From: Bretschneidera sinensis
Taxonomy: Eukaryota; Streptophyta; Magnoliopsida; Brassicales; Akaniaceae
Direction: 5' to 3'
Assembly (NCBI GenBank): GCA_023935145.1
Contig: CM043698.1
Location: 140,689,001-140,753,000 of the forward strand
Length of the DNA: 64,000 bases
The translations under genes were made by a program, and so were the position numbers. A model generated the notes under the pieces. The model worked only from the letters and a program-made list of their open reading frames with translations. It did not search any database and had not been told where the DNA came from. Below are positions 46,798 through 56,741 of this stretch, piece by piece. Positions within the stretch are counted from its first letter, which is position 1. The number at the start of each line of letters is the position of its first letter.

Positions 46798-48471
46798 GGA
46801 TGCACGGGCCACTCCTGATATTGTTATGGGTATGTTATCTATTCTTAATAGACTTGCTAGAATATTGATTAATCCTAGTGAAACCCATTCTTTTACATCC
46901 AATGTTTATATGAAATCTATTGATGCTTGTGTTAGTCCTTTGATACATGCAGTTATTGTTGAGGTTCCTACTAGAGATAAGGTTATTATCAGGACAATTT
47001 ATCGAGGTTATGTGATTAGTATGGCTGGTAAAGAATTTGAAGTTGATTTGTTGCCTTTAGATATAATAGATTTTGATTTAATTCCAGGAATGAATTGGTT
47101 ATATGCATATCATACTTGGGTGGATTATTTTAGGAAGAATGTGGTGTTTAGGATACCTAGACAAGAAGAGTTTAACTTTCAGAGAGAATGTAAGATACTT
47201 ACCAACTATCTTATTTCTTCCCTGACTGCTAGTAGATGGTTGAAGAAGGGTTATGAGGGGTATTTGGTGTATATGGTGGATTTTAGAAAGAAGATTAGGA
47301 AGTTAGAAGAAGTCTTAGTAGTGAAAGATTTTTTTGATGTGTTCCCTGATGAGCTGTCTGGCTTACCTTCCAACAAAGAGATTGAGTTTTCTATCGATGT
47401 GATTTCGAGATCAGCGCCCATATCTATAGCACCTTATAGAATGGCACTAGCTGAGTTGGGAGAATTGAAAGTTCAGTTTCTGGAGTTGCTAGATAAACAA
47501 TTTATTTGACCTAGTATGTCGCCTTGGAGAGCCTCTATGTTGTTTGTGAAAAAGAATTATGGAACGATGAGGTTGTGTATTGATTATAAACAGTTGAATA
47601 AGATCACCATTAAGAATAAATATCCTTTATCCAGGATAGATGATTTATTCGAGCAATTACAAGGAGGCTATGGTGATTTCTAAGATAGACCTAAGAGTGA
47701 GTTATCATCAGTTAAGGATAAATGAGGGGGACGTGCTTAAGACTGATTTTAGGACGCGTTATGGCCATCATGAGTTCCTAATGATGCCATTTAGGTTAAC
47801 TAATGCTCCTGCAGCAATTATGGATCTAATGAATTGGGTGTTTAAACCATTCTTGGATAGATTTGTGATTGTATTTATTAACAATATTCTGGTATATTTC
47901 AAGAATGAAGAGGAGCATGGGCAATATTTAGAGATAGTGTTAGAAATTCTGAGGGGAGAGAAATTGTATGCAAAATTCTCTAAGTGTGAGTTTTGGTTGA
48001 GTGAAATATTTTTCTTGGGGCATGTTGTGAGAGAAAAAGGGATAGTAGTTGACCCACAGAAAGTAGAGGTAGTGTTGAATTGGGAAAAACCCTCTAGTGT
48101 GACTGAAATTAGAAGCTTTTTTAGGGTTGGCTGGCTATTTTAGGAGGTTTATCCATAATTTTTCTATGATTGTTTGACCATTGACTAGATTGACTAGGAA
48201 GGAAGTGAAATTTATGTGGTAAGAAGAATGTGAGAGGAGTTTTCAGTTGTTGAAAGAGAAATTGACTACTGCTCCGGTATTACTGCTTTTTTCTGGTGAT
48301 TAATGATTTGTGGAATATAGTGATGCGTCCCATCAGGGGTTGGGATGTGTGTTGATGCAACATTGGAGAGTTATAGCTTATGCTTCTAAGAAATTGAAGA
48401 ACCATTAGAGGAATTACCCGACCCATGATTTAGAATTGGCTGTCATAGTTTTTGCTTTGAATATTTGGAGA
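46798..48471 (+). pseudogene. Tekay-like Pol, copy 2: PR, RT, start of RNase H
   Basis: Protease region: ILINPSETHSFTSNVYMKSI at about 46853, where copy 1 has DPGAT. The catalytic Asp is Asn (AAT) and the Gly-Ala pair reads Ser-Glu. RT at 47400-48130 has [34 protein letters not shown], and the catalytic box changed to FINNILVYF near 47875, both Asp to Asn. RNase H begins at about 48270 (EYSDASHQGLGCVLMQH) and stops at 48471. Stops near 47507 and 48300 and frameshifts near 47665 and 48125 add to the damage. Both enzymatic sites are lost, so it is certainly inactive. Confidence 0.88.
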
Positions 48472-48615
48472 TGTTGGGCGTTTATCCACCTAAACTAATG
48501 AGTGAATAATCGCACTCGTTTTACTTGCAAGTGCACAAGGTCAACAGTAGCATAGTGTGCGAATGCAAGATCATCTCCACAGGGATTGGTAATGTTCGGT
48601 ATTAGAATTAGCTTC
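48472..48615 (-). repeat. LTR fragment of Athila-type element A
   Basis: CTCGTTTTACTTGCAAGTGC and ATCATCTCCACAGGGATTGG match 58575-58730. The rest of the LTR is deleted; the text continues directly into AATAATCTCAGATAAGAC, which equals 61876 and beyond. Confidence 0.85.
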
Positions 48616-49052
48616 TTAATAATCTCAGATAAGACAAAGGACTCCGACTGCTCCTCGATATTGGTGTCCTCCGGAGGGGACTCGTCAGAGCAATAAAGAG
48701 CACTAGTTACCTCTACTAGTGTGCCCTGGACTGAAGAAGTCAGTACTCCCGCTCTGCTACAGTCAAAGGATAGGCTGGCATAGAACTAGACTACAAGCGG
48801 GGTGTATTCAGTCGAGCAAACTGGCTTAAAAAGCTTCTTCAATCCTCGGTGTCTAAATGCTTGGACAGCCCATTGAGTGGCGTCCATGTGCTTGAATACG
48901 TTATCGATGGCGAAGGTGGTATCGAATAATAGCTCTCGTTGCTCGATACTGGGCCGGGATGACGGGGCACGGCTACTTGATGCATCGAAGGTGGAAATAG
49001 ATGGTTTGGACTTGCTGATACTAGGTTCTGCGAAATTTGTGATCGATCTCAA
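48616..49052 (-). pseudogene. Transposase_32-like ORF remnant of element A
   Basis: The minus strand 49052-48786 reads SKSKPSISTFDASSSRAPSS, IEQRELLFDTTFAIDNVFKH and MDATQWAVQAFRHRGLKKLF. It equals the start of the ORF at 62285-61803. Residual text to 48616 (SALYCSDESPPEDTNIEE-like) continues it in other frames. Such ORFs sit after pol in Athila-type elements, with unknown function (Pfam calls the domain putative plant transposon protein). The copy is interrupted by a stop and frameshift. Confidence 0.7.
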
Positions 49053-49117
49053 ATATATACGCTCTATCGCACACTGGACTATGCACTTGATCGTAACAGC
49101 TGTGCACTCGATCGCAC
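49039..49117. repeat. Palindromic CTCGATCG motif cluster, element A, cluster 1
   Basis: Four units: GTGATCGATCTCAAA (49039), ACGCTCTATCGCAC (49058), ATGCACTTGATCGTAA (49081), GTGCACTCGATCGCAC (49102). They lie just upstream of the Transposase_32-like ORF and match the cluster at 62310-62389. Confidence 0.85.
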
Positions 49118-49548
49118 ACTGTCAGGCGCTTCCTCGAACAGGTTGTGTGTGACAAAAGACTAAGCTATGGTCTTGTGGATTTGGATTTGTTCCTAACCTC
49201 CTGCAAACATAAAAATAATACCCAATCATTCACAAGATAAGTTATATATATAGGAAGTTAAATTAAAACATGAAAATCTGTGCGTGTAAATAAGAAAAAT
49301 GGGTACCTTGTGCAGTGGAGGGGATGTGTAATGGGGAAGGGGTATGTGGCGGTGGTGATGGTGGATGACGGTGGTGATGGAAAGTGCTGATGGTGGTGAT
49401 GGTGGAGTGGAGAGTGTGAGAGTGGTGGTTTGTAATGGGAGAGTGCGAGTGAGAACTGTTGAGTGTGAAGGTGTGAGTGAACAGTGAAGAAAGAGTGAGT
49501 GAGTGCGAATGAAAATTTTTAGACTTATAACTAAACCTTCTGCCACGA

Positions 49549-49625
49549 GTGCACTCGATCGCACACGGAGTGCGCTCGATTGCACTCTTGCGCTCGATCA
49601 CATTGACTAGTGCACTCGATCGCAA
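49549..49625. repeat. Palindromic CTCGATCG motif cluster, element A, cluster 2
   Basis: GTGCACTCGATCGCAC (49549), GTGCGCTCGATTGCAC (49570), TTGCGCTCGATCACAT (49589) and GTGCACTCGATCGCAA (49610), spaced 19-21 bp start to start. It matches the cluster at 62822-62939. Confidence 0.9.
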
Positions 49626-49772
49626 GCAGTGCACATGGGCAAAAATAAAAACTTACCTTAGCTGAAAAATGACAAATTTGGAATGATACAACCTTACCAT
49701 GTGTTAGTGGCCTCAGTACCACTAACCTCAGTAGAGATGCTTAAGCTACATGATCAGCAAATGTGAAATGTC

Positions 49773-50678
49773 TCAAGCGCTTTCTTGATACAGTGCCACA
49801 TCAAGTGGTTCAAGTGCCCTTGATAGTTGCTTCATCGCCACTTTTGACACTTGGTCAATAAAGTAAGGAAAAGTAGTATTAGTAATTGCAGGAGGGTCAA
49901 TTTGAAGAACATACTTACTTGAAGGCTGTGGTGTGTTCGTGAGGAGGTGTGCAGCTGTATTGACGTCTTTAATCACATTTTCATCCTCGGGCCTAATATC
50001 CACTCTTGTGTCCTCATGGTTGGGGATGGTCTCCAATGTAGTGGTGTGATGGACCTGAGAAACTTTCTCAACAACACTTTGCATGAAGCTCACATTAGAA
50101 TATTTATTATCATTATTGGTTGATTTTAATGTATTAAATATCTTAAATTCTATCTCCTCATCATTTACCCTTATAGTGACGATGCCCCTTTTTACACTAA
50201 TATTAGTGTCAGCAGTTATCATAAAGGGGCATCCTAGGATGATGGGGAGAGGCAATGGTAGAGTACATTCTTCCATATCTAATACTATCAAATCATCAGG
50301 TATAATAAATTTACCTACTCTTACCAACACGTCATCAAGGATGCCTCTCGGTTGTTTGATGCTTCTGTCAGCTAATTGCAAAGTGACAGAGGTTAGTTGA
50401 AGCTCCCCCAAACCTAGTGTCTCGTATACACTATATGGCAGCAGGTTGACACTCGCTCCTAGATCCAATAGTGCATGCTCGAACAACTGGTCACCTAGCC
50501 TGCAAGGAATAGTAAAACTACCTGGATCTTTCAGTTTAGGTGGTAATTTTCTTAAAAGCACAGCACTTACCTCTTCGGTTAAGGCAATCGTCTCATGTTC
50601 CTGAAACTTCCTTTTGTTAGTGCAATAATATTTCAGAAATTTAGCATATGCAGGAATTTGTTTAATGGCATCTAACAT
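49773..50678 (-). pseudogene. Athila-type Gag-protease ORF, aspartic protease domain intact
   Basis: An open frame of 301 codons. After IKQIPAYAKFLKYYCTNKRK and LTEEVSAVLLRKLPPKLKDP comes the retropepsin core: FEHALLDLGASVNLLPYSVY (Asp-Leu-Gly-Ala-Ser) and later PLPIILGCPFMITADTNISV. The protease would cut the polyprotein. The C-terminus (VAMKQLSRALEPLDVALYQE) then reaches a stop where RT should follow, because the polymerase segment is deleted. Upstream Gag (50691-51083) is separated by one stop near 50691. It is the best-preserved reading frame of this element and could still be translated, although nothing shows that it is. Confidence 0.85.
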
Positions 50679-50690
50679 AGGAATATTAAT

Positions 50691-51337
50691 CTATACCTTT
50701 TTCAAGGTTTCAAAAATGTCAATCAATTTGGTCTCTTTCTTAGGTTTCACAAACCTCTGAGAAAATGGTGGGGGTATATTTACCTTTTCCATCTCACTTA
50801 CCTTAGAGGTGGATGCTTTGTCAGGAGATGCTCGTGCGGGCTCATCAATGCCTATGATCTTTCCACTTCTCAGGGTTGTCACAGCATTCACTTGGTGATG
50901 TCCTCTCGGGTTAGGTATTGATTGGGCGGGAAGCTCACCTTGCTTTCTACTGCTCAGTTCCTTAGCCAATTGCCCCATTTGTACCTCTAATCCTTGAATT
51001 GCTTGACCATGTTTTGCTGTGGTTTGTCTCATTTCAGTTTGAAATTTCCTTGTTTCTTCCATGAACTGACTTTGTGAGGTCATAAATTGTTACTGCTGAG
51101 TTGCTAATTGCCTCACAAGACTCTCGAGGTCGCTCTTCTTCGGTTCGGGAACAATTTGGGCTGCTGGTTAGAAGTTTCTGTGTTGTCCTTGATTGTTTTG
51201 ATTGTTGCTCCATGAGAAATTCTGGTGATTTCACCATCCAGGGTTGTATGTGTTTGCATAAGGGTTGTTCTTCGGTGGATAGTTGTTATGTCCCATATAA
51301 TTTGCTTGTTCCGTATCTGCAGATGAATACAAAGGAC
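50691..51337 (-). pseudogene. Athila-type Gag C-terminal part, element A
   Basis: 51083-50691 reads QSQFMEETRKFQTEMRQTTA, KHGQAIQGLEVQMGQLAKEL, NPRGHHQVNAVTTLRSGKII and FVKPKKETKLIDIFETLKKV. It aligns with 58010-58430 of element B. The preceding part to about 51337 (the ASN-rich NPG-W region) is broken by stops. The Gag capsid domain is missing, because the element is cut at 51337 and joined to Tekay LTR sequence. Confidence 0.85.
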
Positions 51338-52380
51338 AAGAAAAGCAAGGAGGTGATCCACTGGTAGCTTTAAGTGCTACATGGTGAGTTAGATTTAATT
51401 TTAGTAATCGAGACCAATAAAAATATGGAATTATGATATTTGAATAAATGGATGATTTACAATAATTTAATGATATATTTTCAGTTATATATGAAAATTG
51501 ATGGATTCATTGATTAAGAATTTGAAAGTGTGTTGAATATTAATGATATGAGAATTTATATTTTAAATAGGATGGGTGAATGAAAAATATGATTGAAAAG
51601 TAGATATGATATATGAGAAGATAATTTAATGAATATGATAAAAAAAAAATTTGAGAAAGAGTTGGATTGTTAAATTGAATGCTCGAATGTATGCTTATTT
51701 TCATATTATTGCTCATATGCATGAAATAAAAGAATCGGGAAAGCAACTGGTCTAATTGAAAAATAAAATAATCGGGAAGGCAGCTGGTCTAATTGAAAAA
51801 TAAAATAATCGGGATGGCAGTCGATCTAATTGAACAAAAAAGAGAACTGGGAAGGCAGTCGGTCTAATTGAAAAATAAAAGAATCGGGAAGGCAGCCTGT
51901 ATAGCTGAAAACATCTCGACATGTGGGAAGACGTTCCCAAATGATAATACGAAATGATCTGATGAGAAAGAAAGAAAGAAAATTTAAATTCATGCATTGT
52001 GTTTGTTTTAATTATTGATTGTTATTGATTGAGATACGAAAGCACCAGTCTTGATTGTGATATGATTGATAGACAAATGAGTCTCACAGAGAGACAGATA
52101 TGATAAGAAATAAATATGACAGTGTGATATGATAAAAATTGGTTTGATTGATTAATTATATATTGTGAACCTCATAACAAGGTAAATAATGATGTTGGAT
52201 TGATAATCTAAGATGATTAGATATATAAGAAGGAAAATTGATATGTTTGATGATTAATTTATGATGAGATTGAAATTGTAATAGGATGTTATTATTGATT
52301 TATATGAAATAATAGATGAATGAATATAGAAAGATTATTTGAAAGATTGAATGATTATCTGTGAAGAAATAAATGATTTA
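51338..52380 (+). repeat. Tekay-type LTR fragment
   Basis: It starts AAAAGCAAGGAGGTGATCC, equal to 4848 and beyond of LTR 1, and follows it through GTGGGAAGACGTTCCCAAATG and GACAAATGAGTCTCAC to about 52380. It lacks both LTR ends. Together with 45226-45317 it suggests that the Tekay copy 2 region suffered a large deletion around the Athila insertion. Confidence 0.85.
51727..51911 (+). repeat. Five tandem units of about 37 bp in the Tekay LTR
   Basis: Each unit reads AATAAAA-GAATCGGGAAGGCAG, then CTGGTCTAATTGAA, with a few changes. LTR 1 has only scattered versions of the same core (5275-5475). Confidence 0.9.
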
Positions 52381-52399
52381 TCAATTATGATTTTGCTTC

Positions 52400-53818
52400 A
52401 ATAGATGGATACATCTTTTCAATTGTTTGGTATAAACCCATTTTAACTTCCATGTCCGCACTAAAACCTTCACTATATTGGAACTTATATACAAGTTATC
52501 AGCACTGGTCATTTTGTCAATACAACTATCTACATTGTACAATTTAAAAAATAAAAATAAAAACAGAAAAGTTAACGAGTTTTTGAATAAAGACAACTTA
52601 CTTGGGATTGAGAAAAAATGCCACCGATGAAGTGGACAATGGAGTTGAAAACCCATTTCGTATCAGTGATTTTCCAAATGTGATCGTATTTTGCCTTTTG
52701 ATGATTAAAATTCTTGGCAATTCTCTCAACTCTATCCATTGCTTCATACATGTACTTCATTGCCGATTTAGCAACACCATCTACAAGTATTAAAACTTTA
52801 AGAAATCTACAAGTCTTAAAATTTAACAAGTTAAGCAATAATTATTGCTTTCCAAAACTTTTCATCACACAACAAGAGTGCCCCCATTTTCTTAGCTTCA
52901 GCCCTAGAAGCATAATGACACTTGACCCACCCTTCCAACGCAAACATAGCCTGAAGAGGAAGCTTACTCTCCTCAAAACTCTTCAAAGTAAAAAATGTCA
53001 TCGCAAATCTTGTTACCAAGACTCTCTTAAATTCTCTCTTCTTTGAGTATATTCTAAACATATTAAGCACTAAGCATGTTGGTAAATGAAAACACACACT
53101 TCTTTAGCCTTTTTTATGGTATCCTTAAAAACTAATAACTTACCAATATCATGCAACATTAAGTCACCAAAATATTTTTTTTCTCTTCTCCATTACCAAG
53201 TTATCGGCGGATATATAAGATGAAGCACTACTGATCACCACTTGAACAACATTTTCCTCCTCAATTTCCTAAACTAATGAGTCAATCGACTCAAACAACC
53301 TATTTGCATCTTTAATCAAACTCGAGGTGTCCAAGGATTTGAGGAAGACTGTCACTAGGACAATTAACAAGAAAGCTTGTGAGAGATGTTTGTTTTGTGT
53401 CCGTCCACCTATCGGACATCAATGTGCTCCCAGTCTTTATCCATTCTTTCTTGTATTTCTCCAATGTTGATGTTACATTGTCAACTTCTTTTTTCAAAAA
53501 AGTAACTCTAGTTTCATGGTAACTTGGAAGTTTCAAGCTTGTAGCATACTTGCCCACTTTTTCCATCATTGAAACAAACAATAGACGTTTTACTTCGTTG
53601 AAAGCTAGTGCATGCCCATACAAAAATCTACATATTCTTCGAGCAACCGTTTCCCTCTTATTGACCAATGCATTCAATGTTTGTTGTTTTAATCCTTTTG
53701 CACCTTTTCTAGGGACAGAGAACCAACTATATTCGACTTTACTTATGGCCCAAAAGGCCATAAGTCCATAACCCATTAGTCCTCTAAAAGTAAACGAAAA
53801 AAACATTAGAGAACTCAT
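52400..53818 (-). pseudogene. hAT transposase remnant (DUF659 and following region)
   Basis: The minus strand 53818-53312 reads RICRFLYGHALAFNEVKRLL, KLPSYHETRVTFLKKEVDNV, EWIKTGSTLMSDRWTDTKQT and SLTSFLVNCPSDSL. This is the DUF659 segment of plant hAT transposases, including the catalytic-region phrase SD-WTD. Later pieces are FKRVLVTRFAMTFFTLKSFE (53060-53000) and LVDGVAKSAMKYMYEAMDRV (52790-52720), then a decayed C-terminal part to about 52400. Frames change and stops intervene. The BED finger and dimerisation domain are not found. No terminal repeats are identified. It is a dead autonomous-type element. Confidence 0.85.
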
Positions 53819-54048
53819 CTATGAGACTCTGTATGTTGCGCACTGTTCACTGTCTTGTCCGCGAAAACTGTTCATTATCTTCTCCATGGAGAAGACAAAA
53901 CCTAAATTTGGGTATGCTCTTTCAAGGGAGAGACCTTGGAAGAGGTATTTATAAGCTTTTTATACCTAATAAAATGAAAAAAAAAAAAAAAAAAAAAAAA
54001 GTCTTTTAAAGGGTTAAACCAGTTGGTCCGACTGTATCCGGGTCAAAC

Positions 54049-54147
54049 TTGACTGTTTGAGAATTGAGTGAATCAACCGATTCCTATCCTTTCTACCAGT
54101 TCGCTTCAATTATTTGACTGTCTGAGAATCGAGTGGATCAACCGATT
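54049..54147 (+). repeat. Short direct repeat pair
   Basis: GACTGTTTGAGAATTGAGTG, then AATCAACCGATT, at about 54049-54080, and GACTGTCTGAGAATCGAGTG, then GATCAACCGATT, at about 54116-54147. An A-run of about 23 lies just before at 53978-54000. Confidence 0.8.
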
Positions 54148-54195
54148 GGCTCAATTCTTTGTTACTTTCGATTCTTCTGTACCATTCTTAGAGTT

Positions 54196-54340
54196 TGTAT
54201 ACTTAATTAGTAGCCATCTACGAGGAAAAGAAATATGGCTATAAACAAAGTTAAAAAAATGTAACTATCAAGAGAAACATTCTATTACCATCATCTACAG
54301 TAAATAACTCGGAAGCAATAAGTTTAAGAAGAAATTCTTT
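54196..54340 (-). pseudogene. Third receptor-kinase fragment (exon 1 end and intron 1)
   Basis: GTTTGTATACTTAA, AGCCATCTAC(G/A)AG, TTCTATTACCAT and CAGTAAATAAC match 18395-18500 in order and orientation, covering intron 1 and the end of exon 1 of the kinase pseudogene. Frames are not open. A short stretch at 54678-54705 also resembles 18903-18925. Confidence 0.7.
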
Positions 54341-54951
54341 CCATTGTGAAACACAATTTTTTTTTTTTTATACTAAATGAAAACTTCACTGATAATTATT
54401 AAGTAATTTCACCAGTAACATGATGAAAAACGTTTTTATACATGTTTGGGTTTGATATCCCTGATAAAAATTATACTTAAACTTTTTAAATCAAGCAATT
54501 CCCCTTATTAACTTAAACATAATAAATTATTTTATCAATCTAATTCTTCATTTAAATCTATCAAAATTTGCACACGTGCACGTGCTGCAAAATAATACAA
54601 CCATATGAAAATAATACGATGAAATGACATGTATATTTTTATCTCTCGTGTACACAAACTTTCAAAAAACCCTACGGCAGGCATTAAGTTTCCATTGATC
54701 TGTGGGTTGTGATATTGATGAATTCCATTGTGATAAATGAATTGGCACTAAATAATCATATCGACGATAGTGGAAAGATGAAATTCAGAAAATGGACAAA
54801 GAAGCATAAGTTGGAGAAATTGTTTGCTTATTGCGCATCCATCTTGTACATAAGTGGGATGTTATCCGTTACCAGCCAAAGAAGAATGGGATAATTGAGC
54901 GAAAAAACATTCAAAACCAAATAATAACTAACGGCTGGGTAACGGACCCAT
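54341..54951. other. Intergenic, with patches like the kinase flank
   Basis: There is no gene. Small matches to 22544-22575 (CAGCCAAAGAAGA) and to 20563 (ACATTCAAAACCAA) suggest scrambled pieces of the same duplicated block, but each is short. Confidence 0.35.
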
Positions 54952-55165
54952 TGTAAAACTTATCTCCATTAAATTGGAGATTTGATGTGGCCCAAATGAC
55001 AAATAAAATTAATGGGGTGATAAATTCAATAATTATCTACTGAAGAGGTGATAAACTATCCACTATTATTGTGTACTACCCAGTGCTATTGTGGAATGAT
55101 GAGGAAATCCATTCCATTTTGTGAAGGGGTCCCTAATCTAGCCTATAAATACTAAGCTTGTGGTA
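54952..55165 (+). repeat. Copia LTR fragment
   Basis: TGTAAAACTTATCTCCATT to CTTGTGGTA matches the LTR at 8382-8651. It is cut at 55166 by the Athila-type LTR. Confidence 0.85.
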
Positions 55166-55347
55166 TGATAAGTGCTTAAATAGTCATATTTAAACTCCTT
55201 AATTTACACTTGTTGAGCTCTTTGTTTATATATTTTAGTAGATTCTACTTCATTTTCGTATTTTCTGTGTTTTTCATAGGTCTTTGAAGAAAAGAAGACA
55301 TTTTAGAGCTCTAAGGAATAAAAAGTGAAGATTTGTAAACTAACAAG

Positions 55348-55363
55348 GTGCGCTCGAGCGCAC
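55348..55363. repeat. Perfect 16-bp palindrome in LTR B
   Basis: GTGCGCTCGAGCGCAC equals its own complement. Degenerate neighbours are CATGCGCTCGAGTGTAG (about 55403) and GCACACGATCGAGGGCAC (about 55422). Confidence 0.95.
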
Positions 55364-55526
55364 AGGCACTCATGCGCACACTTAGAAGGCTCGAGCTCAC
55401 CCATGCGCTCGAGTGTAGAAGCACACGATCGAGGGCACACGCACAGAGAGGCGGCAGAGCTAGTTTTGGAAAGAAGTCTCCGGTTCTCAAATTGGAAATT
55501 AAGGTTTCGGGGCTCTCTTAGAACCC

Positions 55527-55535
55527 TATATATAA
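55527..55535 (+). promoter_or_regulatory. TATA box in Athila-type LTR B
   Basis: TATATATAA within GAACCCTATATATAAACTTG. The corresponding box in LTR C is TATAAA on the minus strand at 59491-59496. Confidence 0.55.
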
Positions 55536-56434
55536 ACTTGTAAAACACAGAATACATACTTTTTGATTTTGCTTGAAGTTGTAAATTTTGGAGAGGAATT
55601 GACGACTTGTCTCCATAGTATTCTTCGGGTTTTATCTTTCTCTTTAGTTTAGTTATGGTTATAATGTTCAGAATACTTAGCATGTGTAACTAAACCTTAG
55701 TAAGGACTTAGTTGAAGCCCTAATTACATTTAACCAATAATTCAGTATTGGTGCCTTTGCAATATTTATGCTGTGATTCTTGATTTGATTAATGCCTTTT
55801 TTTATTTAAATTCCTCATATGTGTGTGTCTAATCAACGTATGCATGTGGTACGGATTAGTTAGTTAAATTAATTTGGATGATCGAGTCTTGGGTTTAACA
55901 ATAGTAACAAAAGATATCTTATCCAGATTCTTGGGTTAATCAACATGGAAAACCGGGAGCGGACCAAGCCCTAGGTCTCATGTGGTTGTCGATTTCCACA
56001 AACCTTATGCTCTCTTAAGGAACAACTCAATATACACCATGTTGAATCCCTTAAGAGAGAAAAGAGTTAGAGTATACACCATGCCTAACTCATTGCATAA
56101 GGAAATCAATAGCCTAAGGAGTGGATCAAGCCCTTAGGTTGACAACCAGTAGGTATTCATAGCATGAGTAAAGCATTGGCATATTGTTTTATTGGGGTGG
56201 CATGATTAGTGGTGGATACCAAGTCCCTACGCCTTTATTATTATTATCTAAACTCAATATTTATTTCTATCTATTTTTATTTTGTGAAATTAATTCTAAA
56301 TCGAAATTCACCAATCCCTGTGGAAATGATCTCGCACTTGCACACTATGCTACTGTAGACCTTGTGCACTTGCAAGTAAAACAAGTTCGATTATTTGCTT
56401 AATAATTTAGGTAGATAAACGCACAACAAGCTTT

Positions 56435-56452
56435 TGGCGCCGTTGCCAGGGA
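56435..56452 (+). other. Primer binding site, tRNA-Asp type
   Basis: TGGCGCCGTTGCCAGGGA is complementary to the 3' end of plant tRNA-Asp with one change. This is a primer site typical of Athila elements. Confidence 0.9.
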
Positions 56453-56660
56453 TTGCACTAAATTCTTTCTAGAATTATTTTCATTTAGTTTAGTAATTTT
56501 TGTTTATTTTTTTTTTAAAAAAAATTATCTCAAATTTTAAGTTTTTGTTTTTAACCTTTATTTTTGTTTCATCAAAAACCTAATCTATTTCTTTTTTGTT
56601 TCTTGTTTTAGGCACTGCAACATAACTCTCTGTGCCACTTGCAATTGAGCGCACCTTTCT

Positions 56661-56676
56661 GTGCGATCGAGCGCAC
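56661..56676. repeat. Palindromic motif in the leader of element B
   Basis: GTGCGATCGAGCGCAC, with a half-copy TTGAGCGCAC just before it at 56645. It is one pair short of a perfect palindrome. Confidence 0.85.
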
Positions 56677-56741
56677 TTGAGGCAGAGAGTTACCCGGGCA
56701 ACAGTGTTGAACTGCTGCACTGAAGCAATTGTTACTAGTTC

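Larger units (their letters stand above)
45226..48471 (+). mobile_element. Ty3/Gypsy element, Tekay-like, copy 2 (truncated at both ends)
   Basis: Only the last 92 bp of a 5' LTR (45226-45317) remain, then a primer site, Gag, protease, RT and the start of RNase H. It ends at 48471 where an Athila-type LTR begins. Its integrase and 3' LTR are missing here. The LTR piece at 51338-52380 may be its remnant. Internal sequence aligns with copy 1 throughout. Confidence 0.9.
48472..51337 (-). mobile_element. Athila-type Gypsy derivative A, lacking RT-RNase H-integrase
   Basis: Reading leftwards on the minus strand: Gag C-terminal part (51337-50691), protease (50678-49773), then directly the 3' non-coding region and the Transposase_32-like ORF (49052-48616), then an LTR fragment (48615-48472). 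Comparison with 58575-64000 shows that the polymerase and integrase, and also about 3 kb between the ORF and the LTR, are missing. The left end TGTTGGGCG is exactly an LTR terminus. The right end is broken within Gag. Confidence 0.85.
55166..56428 (+). repeat. 5' LTR of Athila-type element B
   Basis: 1263 bp, TGATAAGTGCTTAAATAG to TAGATAAACGCACAACA, directly before the primer site. The inverted LTR of element C (58575-59829) confirms both ends. It carries palindromic motifs at 55348-55440 and a TATA box at 55527-55535. Confidence 0.92.

Noticed and set aside
49039..49625. CRISPR-like array, because short palindromic units recur at even spacing
   Set aside because: The units are degenerate, the spacers are not unique equal-length inserts, and the context is a plant retrotransposon.
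49263..49722. Overlapping minus-strand ORFs rich in repeated IERT / IECT / CDRAH-type peptides
   Set aside because: They are translations of the palindromic DNA motif and of a CT-rich spacer in several frames. No codon signal or domain supports a protein.
54709..54894. 61-codon ORF near the third kinase fragment
   Set aside because: No domain is seen, and the sequence overlaps patches that resemble non-coding kinase flank.
56435..56452. tRNA-Asp gene
   Set aside because: Only an 18-base complement of a tRNA 3' end is present, directly after an LTR. It is a primer binding site.
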